Assembly (NCBI RefSeq): GCF_015207985.1
Contig: NZ_JADEVV010000017.1
Location: 1-64,000, forward strand
DNA: 64,000 nucleotides
Source: Synechocystis salina LEGE 00031
GTDB taxonomy: Bacteria; Cyanobacteriota; Cyanobacteriia; Cyanobacteriales; Microcystaceae
Direction: 5' to 3'
Notes under the pieces: generated by a model
Seen by the model: only the letters and a program-made list of their open reading frames with translations
Database searches by the model: none
Told to the model about the DNA's origin: nothing
Program-made: the position numbers and the translations under genes
Shown: one piece after another, positions 54,106 to 63,939 of the stretch
Layout of the letters: each line of letters starts with the position of its first letter
How positions within the stretch are numbered: the first letter of the stretch is position 1

Positions 54106-55209
54106 ATGTTTAGCCGTCTCACTAGCTTATTTAGCCGTAAATCCTCCGGGGTAGGGCTAGAAATTACCCCCGAAAGGGTTAATGTTGCCCAACTTACTTC
54201 CCAGGGTCAGAATTATAAACTGAGGAAATTTGGCCACGCTTCCATTCCGGAGGGAATTTTTGAGGAGGGGAAGATCGTTGATTCTCCGGCCCTGGCGGAA
54301 ATTATTCAGGAACTGCTGGGCGAGCATAGCATTAACACCAAGCAGGTGGCGACGGCGGTGCCCATGCGGGAGGCCATTATTCGTATGCTGCCGGTGCCGG
54401 CGGAGTTGGACGAAAATGAATTGCGCGACATGGTGCTGAACCACGAAGCGGCCCTGTATTTGCCCTATCCCAGGGAAGAAGTGGATTTGGATTACCAAAA
54501 ACTAGGCTTGTTCGAGGATGAAGACGGCATTGAAAAGGTGCAGGTGTTGTTGGTTGCCACCCGTCGGGAGGTAACCGATTCCTATCTAGATACTTTTCAG
54601 CAGGCGGGGCTCCAGGTAGATGTGCTGGAAATTAATAGTTTTGCCCTGATTAGAACCATTCGGGAACAGTTGCGGCAGTTTGGTTCCCGGGAGGCGGCGG
54701 TGCTGGTGGATATTGAATTCGACAGCACGGAAATTGCCATCATTGTGGATGGAGTGCCCCAATTTTCCCGCACAGTTCCCATTGGCACCTACCAGATGCA
54801 GAATGCCCTTTCCCGGGCGATGAATTTGCCCCCTTCCCGCAACCCAGAAATTTTGCAGGGTATGACCATTCCCGTCACCCAGTTCGACACTATGAGCACC
54901 CAAGGCACAGCGGTTAATCCCGGTATGAACGCCCTAATGCGGGTCATGGGGGAACTAACTGATGAGCTGCGGCGGTCCATCAACTTCTACCTCAACCAGA
55001 GTGAGGAATTGGAACTGGTGCAGTTGCTCTTGGCCGGTCCCGGTGGTGGTCTGATCCAATTGGACGAGTATTTCACCCAACGCTTAAGTATTCCCACTGT
55101 CAAGGTAGACCCCTTTGAAGCCCTGGCGATCGATACTGATCAGAACTTTTCTGACGTAGAACGTCCCAGTCTGGCCACGGTTTTGGGATTGGGTATCCGG
55201 GAAGCCTAG
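54106..55209 (+). CDS. pilM: Type IV pilus assembly protein PilM
   Basis: A 367-residue actin-like ATPase of the FtsA/MreB fold that binds the N-terminus of PilN inside the membrane. Motifs: SSGVGLEITPERVNVAQL (phosphate 1), VLVDIEFDSTEIAIIVDGVPQFSRTVPIG (phosphate 2) and LLAGPGGGL (adenosine). It opens the pilM-pilN-pilO-pilQ operon in the usual order. Type IV pili drive twitching, phototaxis and DNA uptake in Synechocystis. Matches slr1274. Confidence 0.96.
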   Translation: MFSRLTSLFSRKSSGVGLEITPERVNVAQLTSQGQNYKLRKFGHASIPEGIFEEGKIVDSPALAEIIQELLGEHSINTKQVATAVPMREAIIRMLPVPAELDENELRDMVLNHEAALYLPYPREEVDLDYQKLGLFEDEDGIEKVQVLLVATRREVTDSYLDTFQQAGLQVDVLEINSFALIRTIREQLRQFGSREAAVLVDIEFDSTEIAIIVDGVPQFSRTVPIGTYQMQNALSRAMNLPPSRNPEILQGMTIPVTQFDTMSTQGTAVNPGMNALMRVMGELTDELRRSINFYLNQSEELELVQLLLAGPGGGLIQLDEYFTQRLSIPTVKVDPFEALAIDTDQNFSDVERPSLATVLGLGIREA

Positions 55210-55296
55210 CTCCTTAGACTTGTTCGCCTTGCCCATACTTGTTAGTTACTTCACTCCTCTTCTTTATTCGATGCCATACTCCACTGAAACCCTCCC

Positions 55297-56145
55297 ATGT
55301 ATAGCCTAGACGTCAACTTTCTCAAGGACCGCAACTCTGACGTTGTTCGGTCCACCCAAACCACCAGCATTACCCTAGCGGGGGACGATCTACAGAAACA
55401 AATGCCGCTTTACATTGGGGCAGGGGTGATGGTACTACTACCTGCTTTAGCTGGGTTGGGAGTGCTGCTGATAAATTGGCAAAAGGGTGTCGCCCAGACC
55501 AATATTCAACAGTTAGAAACAGAGTTGACCCAACTACAGGGGGAACAGCAGAAAATCCAGGAAGTGCAAGCAAAAACAGCGGCGGCCCACCAGGATGCGG
55601 ACGGCTTAATCGCTGTGTTTAATCAAATTAAGCCTTGGTCGGCTTTGTTGCAGGAGATTACTAATCAGTTACCCCAGGAAGTACAGTTACAAAGTATCCA
55701 ACAGGAAGGAAACGTGTTGACTCTGTCTGGGTTTGCCGGGAACTACGGCGCCCTAAATGATTTTCTCCTCACTTTACAGAGTTCAAAGTTTTTACAGGCT
55801 AATAAAACTCAGTTAATGACGGCCAATGCAGCAGCTTTACCCATTACCGGGGAAGGCACAACAGCCCAAACGGGCGGCACAGAGGAACCAGAAGCTGACC
55901 AGGGCACTTCTACGGTTTTGATTCCAGCGGGGGTGAGCTACACCATCCAAACGGAAATCACTAACACCCCAGACAAAGATCTGATAACAGCATTAATTAA
56001 AAATGGGGCGGCGGGTTTAGTGGCCCGGTTTAAGTTTTTAGAGCTCAAGGGGGTATTGGATCGGCCAGCAGATGTGCCGGATGTCCCCCCTCCCCCGATT
56101 GTGGAACCGACAGGGGATGCTCCTCCACCGGAGCCGTCAAACTAG
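55297..56145 (+). CDS. pilN: Type IV pilus assembly protein PilN
   Basis: A 282-residue inner-membrane protein starting MYSLDVNFLKDR, the conserved PilM-binding N-terminus (variant of INLLP). One transmembrane helix (about 38-62) is followed by a coiled coil (about 65-105) and a ferredoxin-like periplasmic domain (ALLQEITNQLPQEVQLQSI, VLTLSGFAGNYGALNDFLLTLQSSKF). A Pro-rich C-terminal tail is present. It forms the alignment complex with PilM and PilO. Spacing to pilM is 87 bp. Matches slr1275. Confidence 0.94.
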   Translation: MYSLDVNFLKDRNSDVVRSTQTTSITLAGDDLQKQMPLYIGAGVMVLLPALAGLGVLLINWQKGVAQTNIQQLETELTQLQGEQQKIQEVQAKTAAAHQDADGLIAVFNQIKPWSALLQEITNQLPQEVQLQSIQQEGNVLTLSGFAGNYGALNDFLLTLQSSKFLQANKTQLMTANAAALPITGEGTTAQTGGTEEPEADQGTSTVLIPAGVSYTIQTEITNTPDKDLITALIKNGAAGLVARFKFLELKGVLDRPADVPDVPPPPIVEPTGDAPPPEPSN

Positions 56146-56199
56146 CAACCTTAATTTATTACCAACAATTGCGACTGAATTTGTTTTTAGAGGGGTGTC

Positions 56200-57009
56200 A
56201 TGACTAGCTACAGTGAAGAGTATTCGTCAACAACGACAATTATTGATGAGGAATTTGACGCCGGGGGCAATTATCCGACGGCATTTGGGATAACTTTTAC
56301 TCCCCAGGTAAGTGGCATCAGCCTAGGGATTCTTGGCTTGCTGGCCATGGGCTATGTGTTGCTCAATTTTTTCATGCCAGCTTTGGGGGAGTATCAACAA
56401 CTTAAGCAAGATGAACAGGCAAAGCAGGCCGAGGTTGATCAGCAATCCCCGGAAATTTTGATGCGTCGTTTGGCTAATGCGGAGGTGCAGTTACAGGAAG
56501 CGCAGCAGAGAAAAGCAACGGTACTAGAACTCTATGCCAATAGCGAGGATTTGAACACAATCCTCTATAACTTCAACACTTTGTTCGTCGATAGGGACAT
56601 GAAGTTATTGAGTTTTTTGCCCCAGGGAGAGCCGGTGGTGATTGCTGATGATAGTCTGGGGGCCAACGTCAATAATCGGCTGAAGCGGCAAACCTATACC
56701 ATTTCCATGGCCGGTGGCTTTAGCCAAACCTTGGCCTTAATCAGGGACATTGAACGGCTACAGCCGCTGATTTTAATGAAAAATTTGCGGACTAGTTTGG
56801 TCAACCCAGAATTTCCAGTCAATGTGGTCAGGGATGGGGACACCGTGCAAGTACAGACCGATGCGTCGGATACTCTGACTACAGATTTAACTTTGGAGGT
56901 GTTTATGCCATTAACCCCTGAGGAGATTGCGGCCCTGACTCCCCCACCGCCGCCACCTGGCCAGGAGGGACAACCCCCAGCGGAAGGAGAAACGCCTCCG
57001 GCTCCCTAG
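56200..57009 (+). CDS. pilO: Type IV pilus assembly protein PilO
   Basis: A 269-residue inner-membrane alignment protein. A cytoplasmic N-terminus with an acidic Ser/Thr stretch (MTSYSEEYSSTTTIIDEE) precedes one helix (about 38-60), a coiled coil (about 65-110) and a periplasmic ferredoxin-like domain. The tail is Pro-rich (PPPPPPGQEGQPPAEGE) as in PilN, and could contact PilQ or the envelope. AGGGG precedes the ATG. The stop TAG overlaps a GTG of the PilQ frame. No PilP gene follows, as is usual in cyanobacteria. Matches slr1276. Confidence 0.93.
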   Translation: MTSYSEEYSSTTTIIDEEFDAGGNYPTAFGITFTPQVSGISLGILGLLAMGYVLLNFFMPALGEYQQLKQDEQAKQAEVDQQSPEILMRRLANAEVQLQEAQQRKATVLELYANSEDLNTILYNFNTLFVDRDMKLLSFLPQGEPVVIADDSLGANVNNRLKRQTYTISMAGGFSQTLALIRDIERLQPLILMKNLRTSLVNPEFPVNVVRDGDTVQVQTDASDTLTTDLTLEVFMPLTPEEIAALTPPPPPPGQEGQPPAEGETPPAP

Positions 57010-57104
57010 TGGGCAATTTTACTGATAAATTATCGCTAACGGTCTTACGGTTTTTGAATAATTATTCAATAATTGATTTTAATTGGTGTGTGAGGAGCAA
57101 TTCT

Positions 57105-59465
57105 GTGAAAAATTTTCGGTTTTGGTTAACGACGGAAATGGTAGCCTGCTGTTTACTGACTATGGCCCCCGCCCAGGCGGAAACCCTGCCCCAGTCGGAT
57201 ACATTTGGCGCAAATCTAGAAACGGCGATCGCCAGTGACTCGAGTCGAGATTGGCTAAAGTTTGAAAAAAATTTGGAGCAGTCCCTCAAGCAAAAAGGAG
57301 ATATTGATTCTTGGTCACCATCATTGGAGTTGACTCAGACCAAATCTCTTATCAAGCCAAGGCAAAAGTTAACGAATATTGAGTTGCTAGTGCAGGAGTT
57401 GGAAGCCCTATCCGATCCCTTAGCTTTAAACTTTCCAGAACCGAACCAGACCAGTGTTGCTCAAATGGCTCCCCCCAGCCGTCCTATGCCTCCTCCCCCA
57501 GCGGGCAGTGGACAAGTCATGTTTCCCAATCCGGAAATTATTATTCAACAACAGGGTGGTGCTCCCCAGGGAGGAGCGAGAGTAGGTAATCCCAGTATTT
57601 TGTCCCCCGCTGTGCCCGTGGCTCCTGTCCGTTCTAGGGCAGTGCCCCCACCGGTGGGAGATTTGGCTATTTCCAATATCAATGCGTCCTTCGACATGAT
57701 TGATCTTGGGCAAAGGGGTCAGGTTAACGTACCGAGTTTAGTATTACGAGAAGCCCCAGCCCGGGAAGTTTTGGCGGTGTTGACTCGTTATGCCGGTATG
57801 AACCTGATTTTCACAGACAATCAGAACAATGAAGGTACCCCCACCCCTGGTACTCCTCCAGGTGGACAAGATGCTCCTCCCCAAGCTCAATCCACTATCA
57901 CTCTGGATATTCAAAATGAAAGTGTTCAGGATGTCTTTAACTACGTTCTGATGGCGTCAGGGCTCAAAGCTAGTCGTCGGGGTAACACCATTTTTGCAGG
58001 GGCTAGTCTGTTGCCTTCAGCACGAAATATTATTACCCGCACCATCCGGTTGAACCAAGCCAGCGCTGAGTCTGTAGCCAGTACATTGGCTTCCCAAGGG
58101 GCTGAAGTGAATATTCTCTTCGAGGGCCAAGAAGATGTCCAACTCGCCGAGAACGCTCCGCCAAGGGTAATTAAGCAGCCTCCTACCCTAGTTCCCTTAA
58201 CTGTTCAAAAACCAGCCAACGACTCTTCAGTTTTAATCCTGGAAGGGTTGGTAGTTAGTACTGATCCACGCTTGAACACTGTAACTTTGGTGGGCGAACC
58301 CCGTAATGTGGAATTGGCTAGCTCCATGATCACGCAAATGGATGCTCGCCGTCGCCAAGTGGCAGTGAACGTCAAAATTATTGACATTAACCTAAATAAT
58401 ATTCAAGACTTCAACAGTAGTTTTGCTTTTGGTATTGGCAACAGTTATTTTGTGCAGGATCGAGGCACGGCACTAATGCGATTTGGCGATGGAGCACCGC
58501 CACAAGTACCTGATTTAATTACTCCCATAGGTAGAGCCAGCAATCCTCCTGTACTGCCCAATCCGTTTGCAATCGATGACCCAAACATATTTTTCGATCC
58601 TAGCAACCCCATAAATTTCATCGTACCGAATCCACCATTTGGCAGTAACCTCCGTCCGTTATCAGAACCTGGCGGCCCCGAAAGATTCTTTGGTCCCCAG
58701 TTTTTTTATCCCGGTCTCCCCGCGAATGCAGCTAATCCATTCTTGCCAGGAATTACTGAGTTTGATGCTGAAGACGGGACAATTACCATAGATCTTCCTT
58801 CTTTTTATGAACCGCCCAGGAGTTTTCAGGCAGAGATCATATCCCAAATTCAAAGTGGTAACGCTAAGATTTTGACGGATCCGACCCTAATTGTTCAAGA
58901 AGGAGAATCAGCCCAGGTCAAACTAACGGAATCTGTCATTGCCAGTGTTAATACCGAAGTTGATACCCAAGGTAACACGGCGGTAAGGACTATCACTCCC
59001 GTACTAGAAGATGTGGGCTTGACATTAAATGTTATCATTGACCGGATTGATGATAATGGTTTTATTACTTTACGGGTTAATCCTATTGTTGCTTCCCCTG
59101 CTGGGCAGGAAACTTTTGATAGTGGCGCCGGAGCTATTAACGAGATCACTCTGATCAATAAACGTGAACTCACTTCCGGTCAGGTACGACTCAGGGACGA
59201 CCAAACATTTATTCTCTCAGGAATTATTTCAGAAATACAGAGAGCAACCACGAGTAAAGTGCCTATTTTAGGAGACCTGCCGGTAATTGGGGCTCTTTTC
59301 CGTTCTTCCTCCGATCAAACTGACCGATCTGAAGTAATTATATTGTTAACTCCTAAGATCATCCCCGATAGTACGGAGGCTCAGTTTGGCTTCCGTTACA
59401 ATCCTGATGCGGCAACGGCGGAATTCCTCAGACAAAAAGGATTCCCTGTTCAGGCTCAGCCCTAA
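57105..59465 (+). CDS. pilQ: Type IV pilus secretin PilQ
   Basis: A 786-residue outer-membrane secretin. GTG 57105 is chosen: GAGGAG is 7 nt upstream and the protein then starts with a proper signal peptide (MKNFRFWLTTEMVACCLLTMA, cleavage after AQA); the frame is open back to GTG 57009, which overlaps the pilO stop but lacks these features. A Pro-rich linker (about 120-195) precedes the STN domain (VLREAPAREVLAVLTRYAGMNLIF), N-domain repeats (ITRTIRLNQASAESVASTLASQGAEV) and the secretin barrel with VAVNVKIIDINL, ILTDPTLIVQEGESAQVKL and FILSGIISEIQ. Matches slr1277. Confidence 0.93.
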   Translation: MKNFRFWLTTEMVACCLLTMAPAQAETLPQSDTFGANLETAIASDSSRDWLKFEKNLEQSLKQKGDIDSWSPSLELTQTKSLIKPRQKLTNIELLVQELEALSDPLALNFPEPNQTSVAQMAPPSRPMPPPPAGSGQVMFPNPEIIIQQQGGAPQGGARVGNPSILSPAVPVAPVRSRAVPPPVGDLAISNINASFDMIDLGQRGQVNVPSLVLREAPAREVLAVLTRYAGMNLIFTDNQNNEGTPTPGTPPGGQDAPPQAQSTITLDIQNESVQDVFNYVLMASGLKASRRGNTIFAGASLLPSARNIITRTIRLNQASAESVASTLASQGAEVNILFEGQEDVQLAENAPPRVIKQPPTLVPLTVQKPANDSSVLILEGLVVSTDPRLNTVTLVGEPRNVELASSMITQMDARRRQVAVNVKIIDINLNNIQDFNSSFAFGIGNSYFVQDRGTALMRFGDGAPPQVPDLITPIGRASNPPVLPNPFAIDDPNIFFDPSNPINFIVPNPPFGSNLRPLSEPGGPERFFGPQFFYPGLPANAANPFLPGITEFDAEDGTITIDLPSFYEPPRSFQAEIISQIQSGNAKILTDPTLIVQEGESAQVKLTESVIASVNTEVDTQGNTAVRTITPVLEDVGLTLNVIIDRIDDNGFITLRVNPIVASPAGQETFDSGAGAINEITLINKRELTSGQVRLRDDQTFILSGIISEIQRATTSKVPILGDLPVIGALFRSSSDQTDRSEVIILLTPKIIPDSTEAQFGFRYNPDAATAEFLRQKGFPVQAQP

Positions 59466-59468
59466 TTA

Positions 59469-60293
59469 CTATCGGGAAACTAAGATATTTACCAGCCGTT
59501 CCAGCAAATTAACTCGATAAAAGGGTTGACAGATCTGGGATAGCTGGTTTTCTTTGGCTTGATAATCTTTGAAAACAATCACGTTGCCGTAAACACTTTC
59601 GGAAGGAAAAAGCTTTTCTAGCTCGGTTACTTCTAGTTGATGAAGATCAAAAACTATTTCCTTGCAGTCCGGGGCGAAATCCAACAAAATTCCCTGGCCG
59701 TAACCGAGGGTTTTTAATAATTTCAGAATGTTTAATGTATTTTGGAAAAATTCTGGGGCCCAGCCTTTTTGATTTTGTCCACGATTTACTCCCCCGCCAT
59801 ACTCAAACATCACCACAGCGGGTATAAGCTTTTCGTCTAAGTTTTCTAACTGTTGAATAATTGTCCATTCCCAACCTTCAATGTCGAGTTTTAGACAAGT
59901 TATTTGCTCAATTTGTTGTTGATTTACTAAAGTTTGCAGGCTGATGGTTTTTACCTGGCGAGCCTGCCCAGAAGCACCGAACCATTGAGGGGAAAGGGAA
60001 CTAAAATTGCTGTTGAAGATGCCCGCAAATTTACCAACATAAAGAGTTTGTTCTCCATTTTGATTAGACAAACAAACAGGTAAAAGAGTTAATTTGGGAT
60101 GCTCCGCTAATTTTTTTAATGCTTTCACTGGTAAAGGCTCGATCGCCAAACTCTTAAAATTCAACTCAGCAAAAATTTGACAATAAAAGGCAAAGGTTCC
60201 TACCCCCACATCAATGCATACTCCCTGGCGCTGGGGATCAACTTCCGGTAAAAGTTGGGCTAATAGGGCTTGGCAACAGGGTTCAACACGCAT
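59469..60293 (-). CDS. FkbM-family methyltransferase (first of two)
   Basis: A 274-residue SAM-dependent O-methyltransferase of the FkbM family. Motif I is CIDVGVGTFAFYCQIFAEL, EPLPVKALKKL follows, and LKLDIEGWEW is the FkbM acidic signature. Members methylate hydroxyls of polyketides, glycans or peptides. The next gene on the same strand (18 bp upstream) is a second member, only distantly similar. The stop is 3 bp from the pilQ stop on the other strand. The family and the neighbours suggest glycan methylation, but this is inference. Matches sll1172-group genes (sll1173 region). Confidence 0.85.
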   Translation of the reverse strand: MRVEPCCQALLAQLLPEVDPQRQGVCIDVGVGTFAFYCQIFAELNFKSLAIEPLPVKALKKLAEHPKLTLLPVCLSNQNGEQTLYVGKFAGIFNSNFSSLSPQWFGASGQARQVKTISLQTLVNQQQIEQITCLKLDIEGWEWTIIQQLENLDEKLIPAVVMFEYGGGVNRGQNQKGWAPEFFQNTLNILKLLKTLGYGQGILLDFAPDCKEIVFDLHQLEVTELEKLFPSESVYGNVIVFKDYQAKENQLSQICQPFYRVNLLERLVNILVSR

Positions 60294-60311
60294 AAGTGGG
60301 GTTTAAAAGCA

Positions 60312-61064
60312 TTAATCGGGACGTAAAAAGAGGGCATTGAGATAGCGCACATGGCCATCCGCAGCGACCACTTGATCCAGATTGCCAGCATACCGTAGTC
60401 CGAGATTGTCTAACAGTGGGAAAATATCTCGAAATTGACATTGCCCCTCATAGAGACCATCCAGGGAAATTTCTAAGATACAAGCCTTAGCTTGGCCCAA
60501 TATTTTTTCTCCGCCCCGAATTACTCGGTCTTCGTAACCTTGCACGTCGATTTTTATCAATAATTCCGGCAGTAATTTTCTTTCAAATTGTGCCATTTCC
60601 CCATCAAGGGTTGATTGGCGGACGATAATTTTTTCCTGCTCCCGCACCATGGGATACAAACTTTCGCAAAGCTCCGTAGTTGGCAAGAGGGACGAAGAAG
60701 CGGTAAAAAGCACATGGCTATTAATTTCCAATTGATCCACCCGATCGCCGAGGGCCAAGTTGAAAGTACGAACCCGGTTTTGCTGGCGATCGCCCCATTG
60801 TCGGAGTTGTTGATAGGGCAGGGGCAGAGGCTCAAAAGCAAAAATTTGGGCTTGGGGGAAGTAACGGCGCATTTTTGCAGCAAATTGTCCCTTGTTGGCC
60901 CCAATGTCGATAATGGTTTGGATATCTAACTGTGTGACTCCCAGCAGGCGACTGTCCCAACTAGGGGTCAGTAAATTGCCCACAAAATTAAAAAAATTAT
61001 CACTACAACGACGAAAAAAGGGGCTACTCAGTAGCGTATTGGCTCTGGGGTTATTATTTGGCAT
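60312..61064 (-). CDS. FkbM-family methyltransferase (second of two)
   Basis: A 250-residue FkbM methyltransferase with motif I IIDIGANKGQFAAKM, FAFEPLPLPYQQL, LGDRVDQLEIN and the IDVQGYEDRVIRGGEKIL signature. The C-terminal part (ACILEISLDGLYEGQ-Q) is typical. An 18-bp gap to the downstream FkbM gene marks a two-gene unit. It is divergent from tilS, 39 bp apart. It differs enough from its neighbour that it is not a recent tandem duplication. The acceptor is unknown. Confidence 0.87.
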   Translation of the reverse strand: MPNNNPRANTLLSSPFFRRCSDNFFNFVGNLLTPSWDSRLLGVTQLDIQTIIDIGANKGQFAAKMRRYFPQAQIFAFEPLPLPYQQLRQWGDRQQNRVRTFNLALGDRVDQLEINSHVLFTASSSLLPTTELCESLYPMVREQEKIIVRQSTLDGEMAQFERKLLPELLIKIDVQGYEDRVIRGGEKILGQAKACILEISLDGLYEGQCQFRDIFPLLDNLGLRYAGNLDQVVAADGHVRYLNALFLRPD

Positions 61065-61103
61065 TACCCTGGGAAAGTTGAAATAAAAGACAGAACAGAA
61101 TAG

Positions 61104-62093
61104 ATGGTTTGGACATTACTGCATAGTCGGCTCCATCAATGCTTGCAACAGCGATTTCCTCAATTAAGAGCAAGTCGCATCCTCGTAGCGGTATCGGGGG
61201 GACAAGACTCCCTCTGTTTACTGCATCTCCTTAACGATTTAACCAAACAATGGCAGTGGCATTTGGCCGTAGCCCACTGTGACCACCGTTGGCCCACTGA
61301 TGAAGGTATTGCGGATCACGTACAGCGCCTTGCCCAAGGTTATAAATTACCCTATTTCCAACGGGATGCCCAAAATTTACCTCAGACTGAAGCAGCGGCC
61401 CGCCATTGGCGTTACCAGGCCCTCACGGCGATCGCCATTGAAGAACATTTTCCAGTGGTGGCGACGGGACATACCCAGAGTGATCGGGCAGAAACGCTGC
61501 TATTCAACTTAGTGCGGGGTAGTGGCAGTGACGGTTTGCAGGCAATGAACTGGGTGAGGGATTTGGCCGAGTCCCACTCAGGAAAAACTCCGATCAAGTT
61601 AATTCGTCCCCTATTGGAAATTAGCCGTCAAGAAACGGGGGATTTTTGCCAGCAAGAAAAATTATCGGTGTGGGAAGATGTGCTGAATGAAAAATTAACC
61701 TATCGCCGTAATCGCATCCGGGGAGAACTTATTCCCTACCTCCAGAAACACTTTAATCCCCAAGTGGAACAAAACTTAGCCCAAACGGTGGAATTGTTAA
61801 CGGCAGAAGTAGCCTATTTGGAGCAAATTAGTGAGGAATTTTATCAAACTTTAGTCCAATCGGATCAAAAAAGCCTAGATCGCCGTCGGCTCAGTCAACA
61901 ACCGTTAGCTTTGCAACGACGCATTATTCGCCAGTTTTTACAAAATTGCCAATCTAAGACTGCCAATTTTGCCCAGATCGAACAGGTGGTGAATTTAATT
62001 AATGCCCCCAACCGTTCCCAAACTTCCTCTCTACCAAAGCAGGGAATAGTGAGGGTGGAAGGGAATTTTTTAAGGTATTTAACTGTTGACTAA
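61104..62093 (+). CDS. tilS: tRNA(Ile)-lysidine synthase TilS
   Basis: A 329-residue N-type ATP pyrophosphatase that converts the C34 of tRNA-Ile(CAU) to lysidine so that it reads AUA. The P-loop is VSGGQDSLCLL. GHTQSDRAETLLFNLVRGSGSDGL and WEDVLNEKLTYRRNRIRGELIPYL are family blocks. The C-terminal substrate-binding part is short, as in other cyanobacterial and plastid (Ycf62) forms. The gene is essential in most bacteria. Matches slr1278. Confidence 0.95.
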   Translation: MVWTLLHSRLHQCLQQRFPQLRASRILVAVSGGQDSLCLLHLLNDLTKQWQWHLAVAHCDHRWPTDEGIADHVQRLAQGYKLPYFQRDAQNLPQTEAAARHWRYQALTAIAIEEHFPVVATGHTQSDRAETLLFNLVRGSGSDGLQAMNWVRDLAESHSGKTPIKLIRPLLEISRQETGDFCQQEKLSVWEDVLNEKLTYRRNRIRGELIPYLQKHFNPQVEQNLAQTVELLTAEVAYLEQISEEFYQTLVQSDQKSLDRRRLSQQPLALQRRIIRQFLQNCQSKTANFAQIEQVVNLINAPNRSQTSSLPKQGIVRVEGNFLRYLTVD

Positions 62094-62102
62094 TCCCCCT
62101 TA

Positions 62103-62120
62103 GCCCCCCTTAAAAAGGGC
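62103..62120. terminator. Hairpin between convergent tilS and thrC
   Basis: GCCCCCCTTAAAAAGGGC folds into a short stem (GCCC/GGGC) that could end transcription from both sides. The CCCCCTTAAAAAGGG form is a common cyanobacterial intergenic motif. Confidence 0.4.
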
Positions 62121-62143
62121 ATTAATTCCCCAAGGTTTCCCTT

Positions 62144-63268
62144 TCAAAAGCCCATGGCCTTAGCAACCACATCTAAATCTGGCTTCAGTCCAGCCTTAAC
62201 CTCATTGCCACTGTTATTGACCGCACAATCTGGATCTTTTAAACCATTACCCGTCAGCACACAAACCACCGTGGCGCCAGCGGGGACTTGATCCTTACGT
62301 TTCAACAAACCAGCTACGGAAGCGGCACTGGCGGGCTCACAGAAAACCCCTTCCTCGGCGGCTAGGATGCGATAGGCTTCCAAAATTTCCCCATCGGTGA
62401 CGGGGTGAAATTCCCCATTGCTGGCTTTGGAAGCGGCCCAGGCTTTGTCCCAGTTGGCAGGATTACCAATGCGAATGGCGGTGGCTAGGGTTTCGGGGTG
62501 GCTAATGGGTTGGCCTTGAATGAACGGGGCCGATCCGGCGGCTTGGAAGCCCATCATGCGGGGGAGGCGATCGCCTTTGCCCAGCTCTTTGTATTGACAA
62601 AAACCCATCCAGTAGGCGGTGATGTTACCGGCATTGCCCACGGGGATGCAGAGCCAATCGGGAGCTTGGCCGAGGACATCGACAATTTCAAAAGCAGCGG
62701 TTTTTTGCCCTTCCAAGCGGTAGGGATTAACAGAATTAACCAGGGTGACGGGGTAATGTTCCGATAACTGGCGCACCGTAGTCAAAGCATCATCAAAGTT
62801 GCCGTCAATGGCAATTACCTCCGCCCCGTAAATTAAAGCCTGACCTAGTTTTCCTAGGGCAACATAGCCATCGGGAATGATCACAAAAGCCCGCAAACCG
62901 GCCCGCCTGGCATAGGCCGCCGCCGCCGCTGAAGTGTTACCCGTGCTAGCACAAATTACCGCCTTGGCCCCTGCTTCCTTGGCCTTGGAAATGGCCATAG
63001 TCATGCCCCGGTCTTTGAAACTGCCAGTGGGGTTCAGACCGTCGTACTTGACAAACACTCTTACGTCCTTGCCAATACGCTTGGCGATCGCCGGGGCGGG
63101 AATGAGGGGAGTATTACCCTCCAACAGAGTCACCACCGGAGTTTGGTCGGACACCGGCAAATAGGGACGATAGGTTTCAATCAATCCACGCCAACGACAG
63201 GCCGAACTCTGGGGACAGACGGGGGTAGCACTGGGCAACACTGTCGAATTTGGGGCGGATGGAGGCAT
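62144..63268 (-). CDS. thrC: Threonine synthase
   Basis: A 374-residue PLP enzyme making threonine from O-phosphohomoserine. The PLP Lys lies in [14 protein letters not shown]. The phosphate-binding loop is [14 protein letters not shown] and the [18 protein letters not shown] block is conserved. The ATG at 63268 is preferred over ATG 63292. The N-terminal CxxC-like start ([14 protein letters not shown]) is seen in bacterial forms. There is no S-adenosylmethionine-binding N-terminal extension as in plants. Matches sll1172. Confidence 0.94.
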   Translation of the reverse strand: MPPSAPNSTVLPSATPVCPQSSACRWRGLIETYRPYLPVSDQTPVVTLLEGNTPLIPAPAIAKRIGKDVRVFVKYDGLNPTGSFKDRGMTMAISKAKEAGAKAVICASTGNTSAAAAAYARRAGLRAFVIIPDGYVALGKLGQALIYGAEVIAIDGNFDDALTTVRQLSEHYPVTLVNSVNPYRLEGQKTAAFEIVDVLGQAPDWLCIPVGNAGNITAYWMGFCQYKELGKGDRLPRMMGFQAAGSAPFIQGQPISHPETLATAIRIGNPANWDKAWAASKASNGEFHPVTDGEILEAYRILAAEEGVFCEPASAASVAGLLKRKDQVPAGATVVCVLTGNGLKDPDCAVNNSGNEVKAGLKPDLDVVAKAMGF

Positions 63269-63576
63269 AGTGAAAGAATGACAAAAAATCATGGCGGGCC
63301 ATGGCCCAGGGTTCCATTCTACAAAACAGCGGGCACCGAAATGTCGATCGCCTCAGAATTGGATTATTGCCCAAACGATTAATAAACATAGGTTAAACAT
63401 ATAGTTCAGGCCTTGGTCTGTCCTGGTTGGAGTCCTATAATCAGGAAAATTGGCAAAATGCCCCCAGGCGATCGCCCACAAGTCCGGTAAGCTTGACCCA
63501 GGTATAACCCTTTGTGGGGCAACACCGCTGGAACACCCCCCTGACCACCATTAGCCGTGAGGAGACCATTGGCCCT
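63269..63576 (+). promoter_or_regulatory. 308-bp region upstream of ndhC with sigma-70-type promoter
   Basis: TTGGTC (63413-63418), 17 bp, then a perfect TATAAT (63436-63441) is a good housekeeping promoter for ndhC. This predicts a leader of about 130 nt. The remaining part toward thrC holds its 5' region with no evident promoter pair. Confidence 0.6.
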
Positions 63577-63939
63577 GTGTTTGTTTTAACCGGTTACGAA
63601 TATTTTCTTGGCTTTCTCTTTATTTGCTCCCTGGTGCCAGTGTTGGCCCTGACTGCATCTAAACTCCTCCGCCCCAGGAGTGGTGGCCCGGAACGGCAAA
63701 CCACCTACGAATCCGGTATGGAGCCCATTGGGGGAGCCTGGATTCAATTCAATATCCGCTACTACATGTTCGCCCTGGTGTTTGTGGTCTTCGATGTGGA
63801 GACGGTGTTTCTTTATCCCTGGGCCGTTGCCTTTAATCAGTTGGGCCTGTTAGCCTTTGTAGAAGCATTGATCTTCATTGCCATTTTGGTGGTTGCCCTG
63901 GTCTACGCTTGGCGCAAAGGGGCTCTGGAGTGGTCCTAG
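63577..63939 (+). CDS. ndhC: NAD(P)H-quinone oxidoreductase subunit 3 (NdhC)
   Basis: A 120-residue NDH-1 membrane subunit with three helices. GTG 63577 ([15 protein letters not shown]) is chosen as the family N-terminus; the open frame to 63514 adds unrelated sequence. GAGGAG lies 14 nt upstream. The conserved loop [41 protein letters not shown] is complete. NdhC works in respiratory and cyclic electron flow. ndhK and ndhJ normally follow and would lie past the right window edge; the last 61 bases show no coding start. Matches slr1279. Confidence 0.96.
   Translation: MFVLTGYEYFLGFLFICSLVPVLALTASKLLRPRSGGPERQTTYESGMEPIGGAWIQFNIRYYMFALVFVVFDVETVFLYPWAVAFNQLGLLAFVEALIFIAILVVALVYAWRKGALEWS

Noticed and set aside
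57009-57104. Upstream part of the PilQ frame starting at the pilO stop
   Set aside because: GTG 57105 has an ideal ribosome site and begins a normal signal peptide; the upstream residues would bury it.
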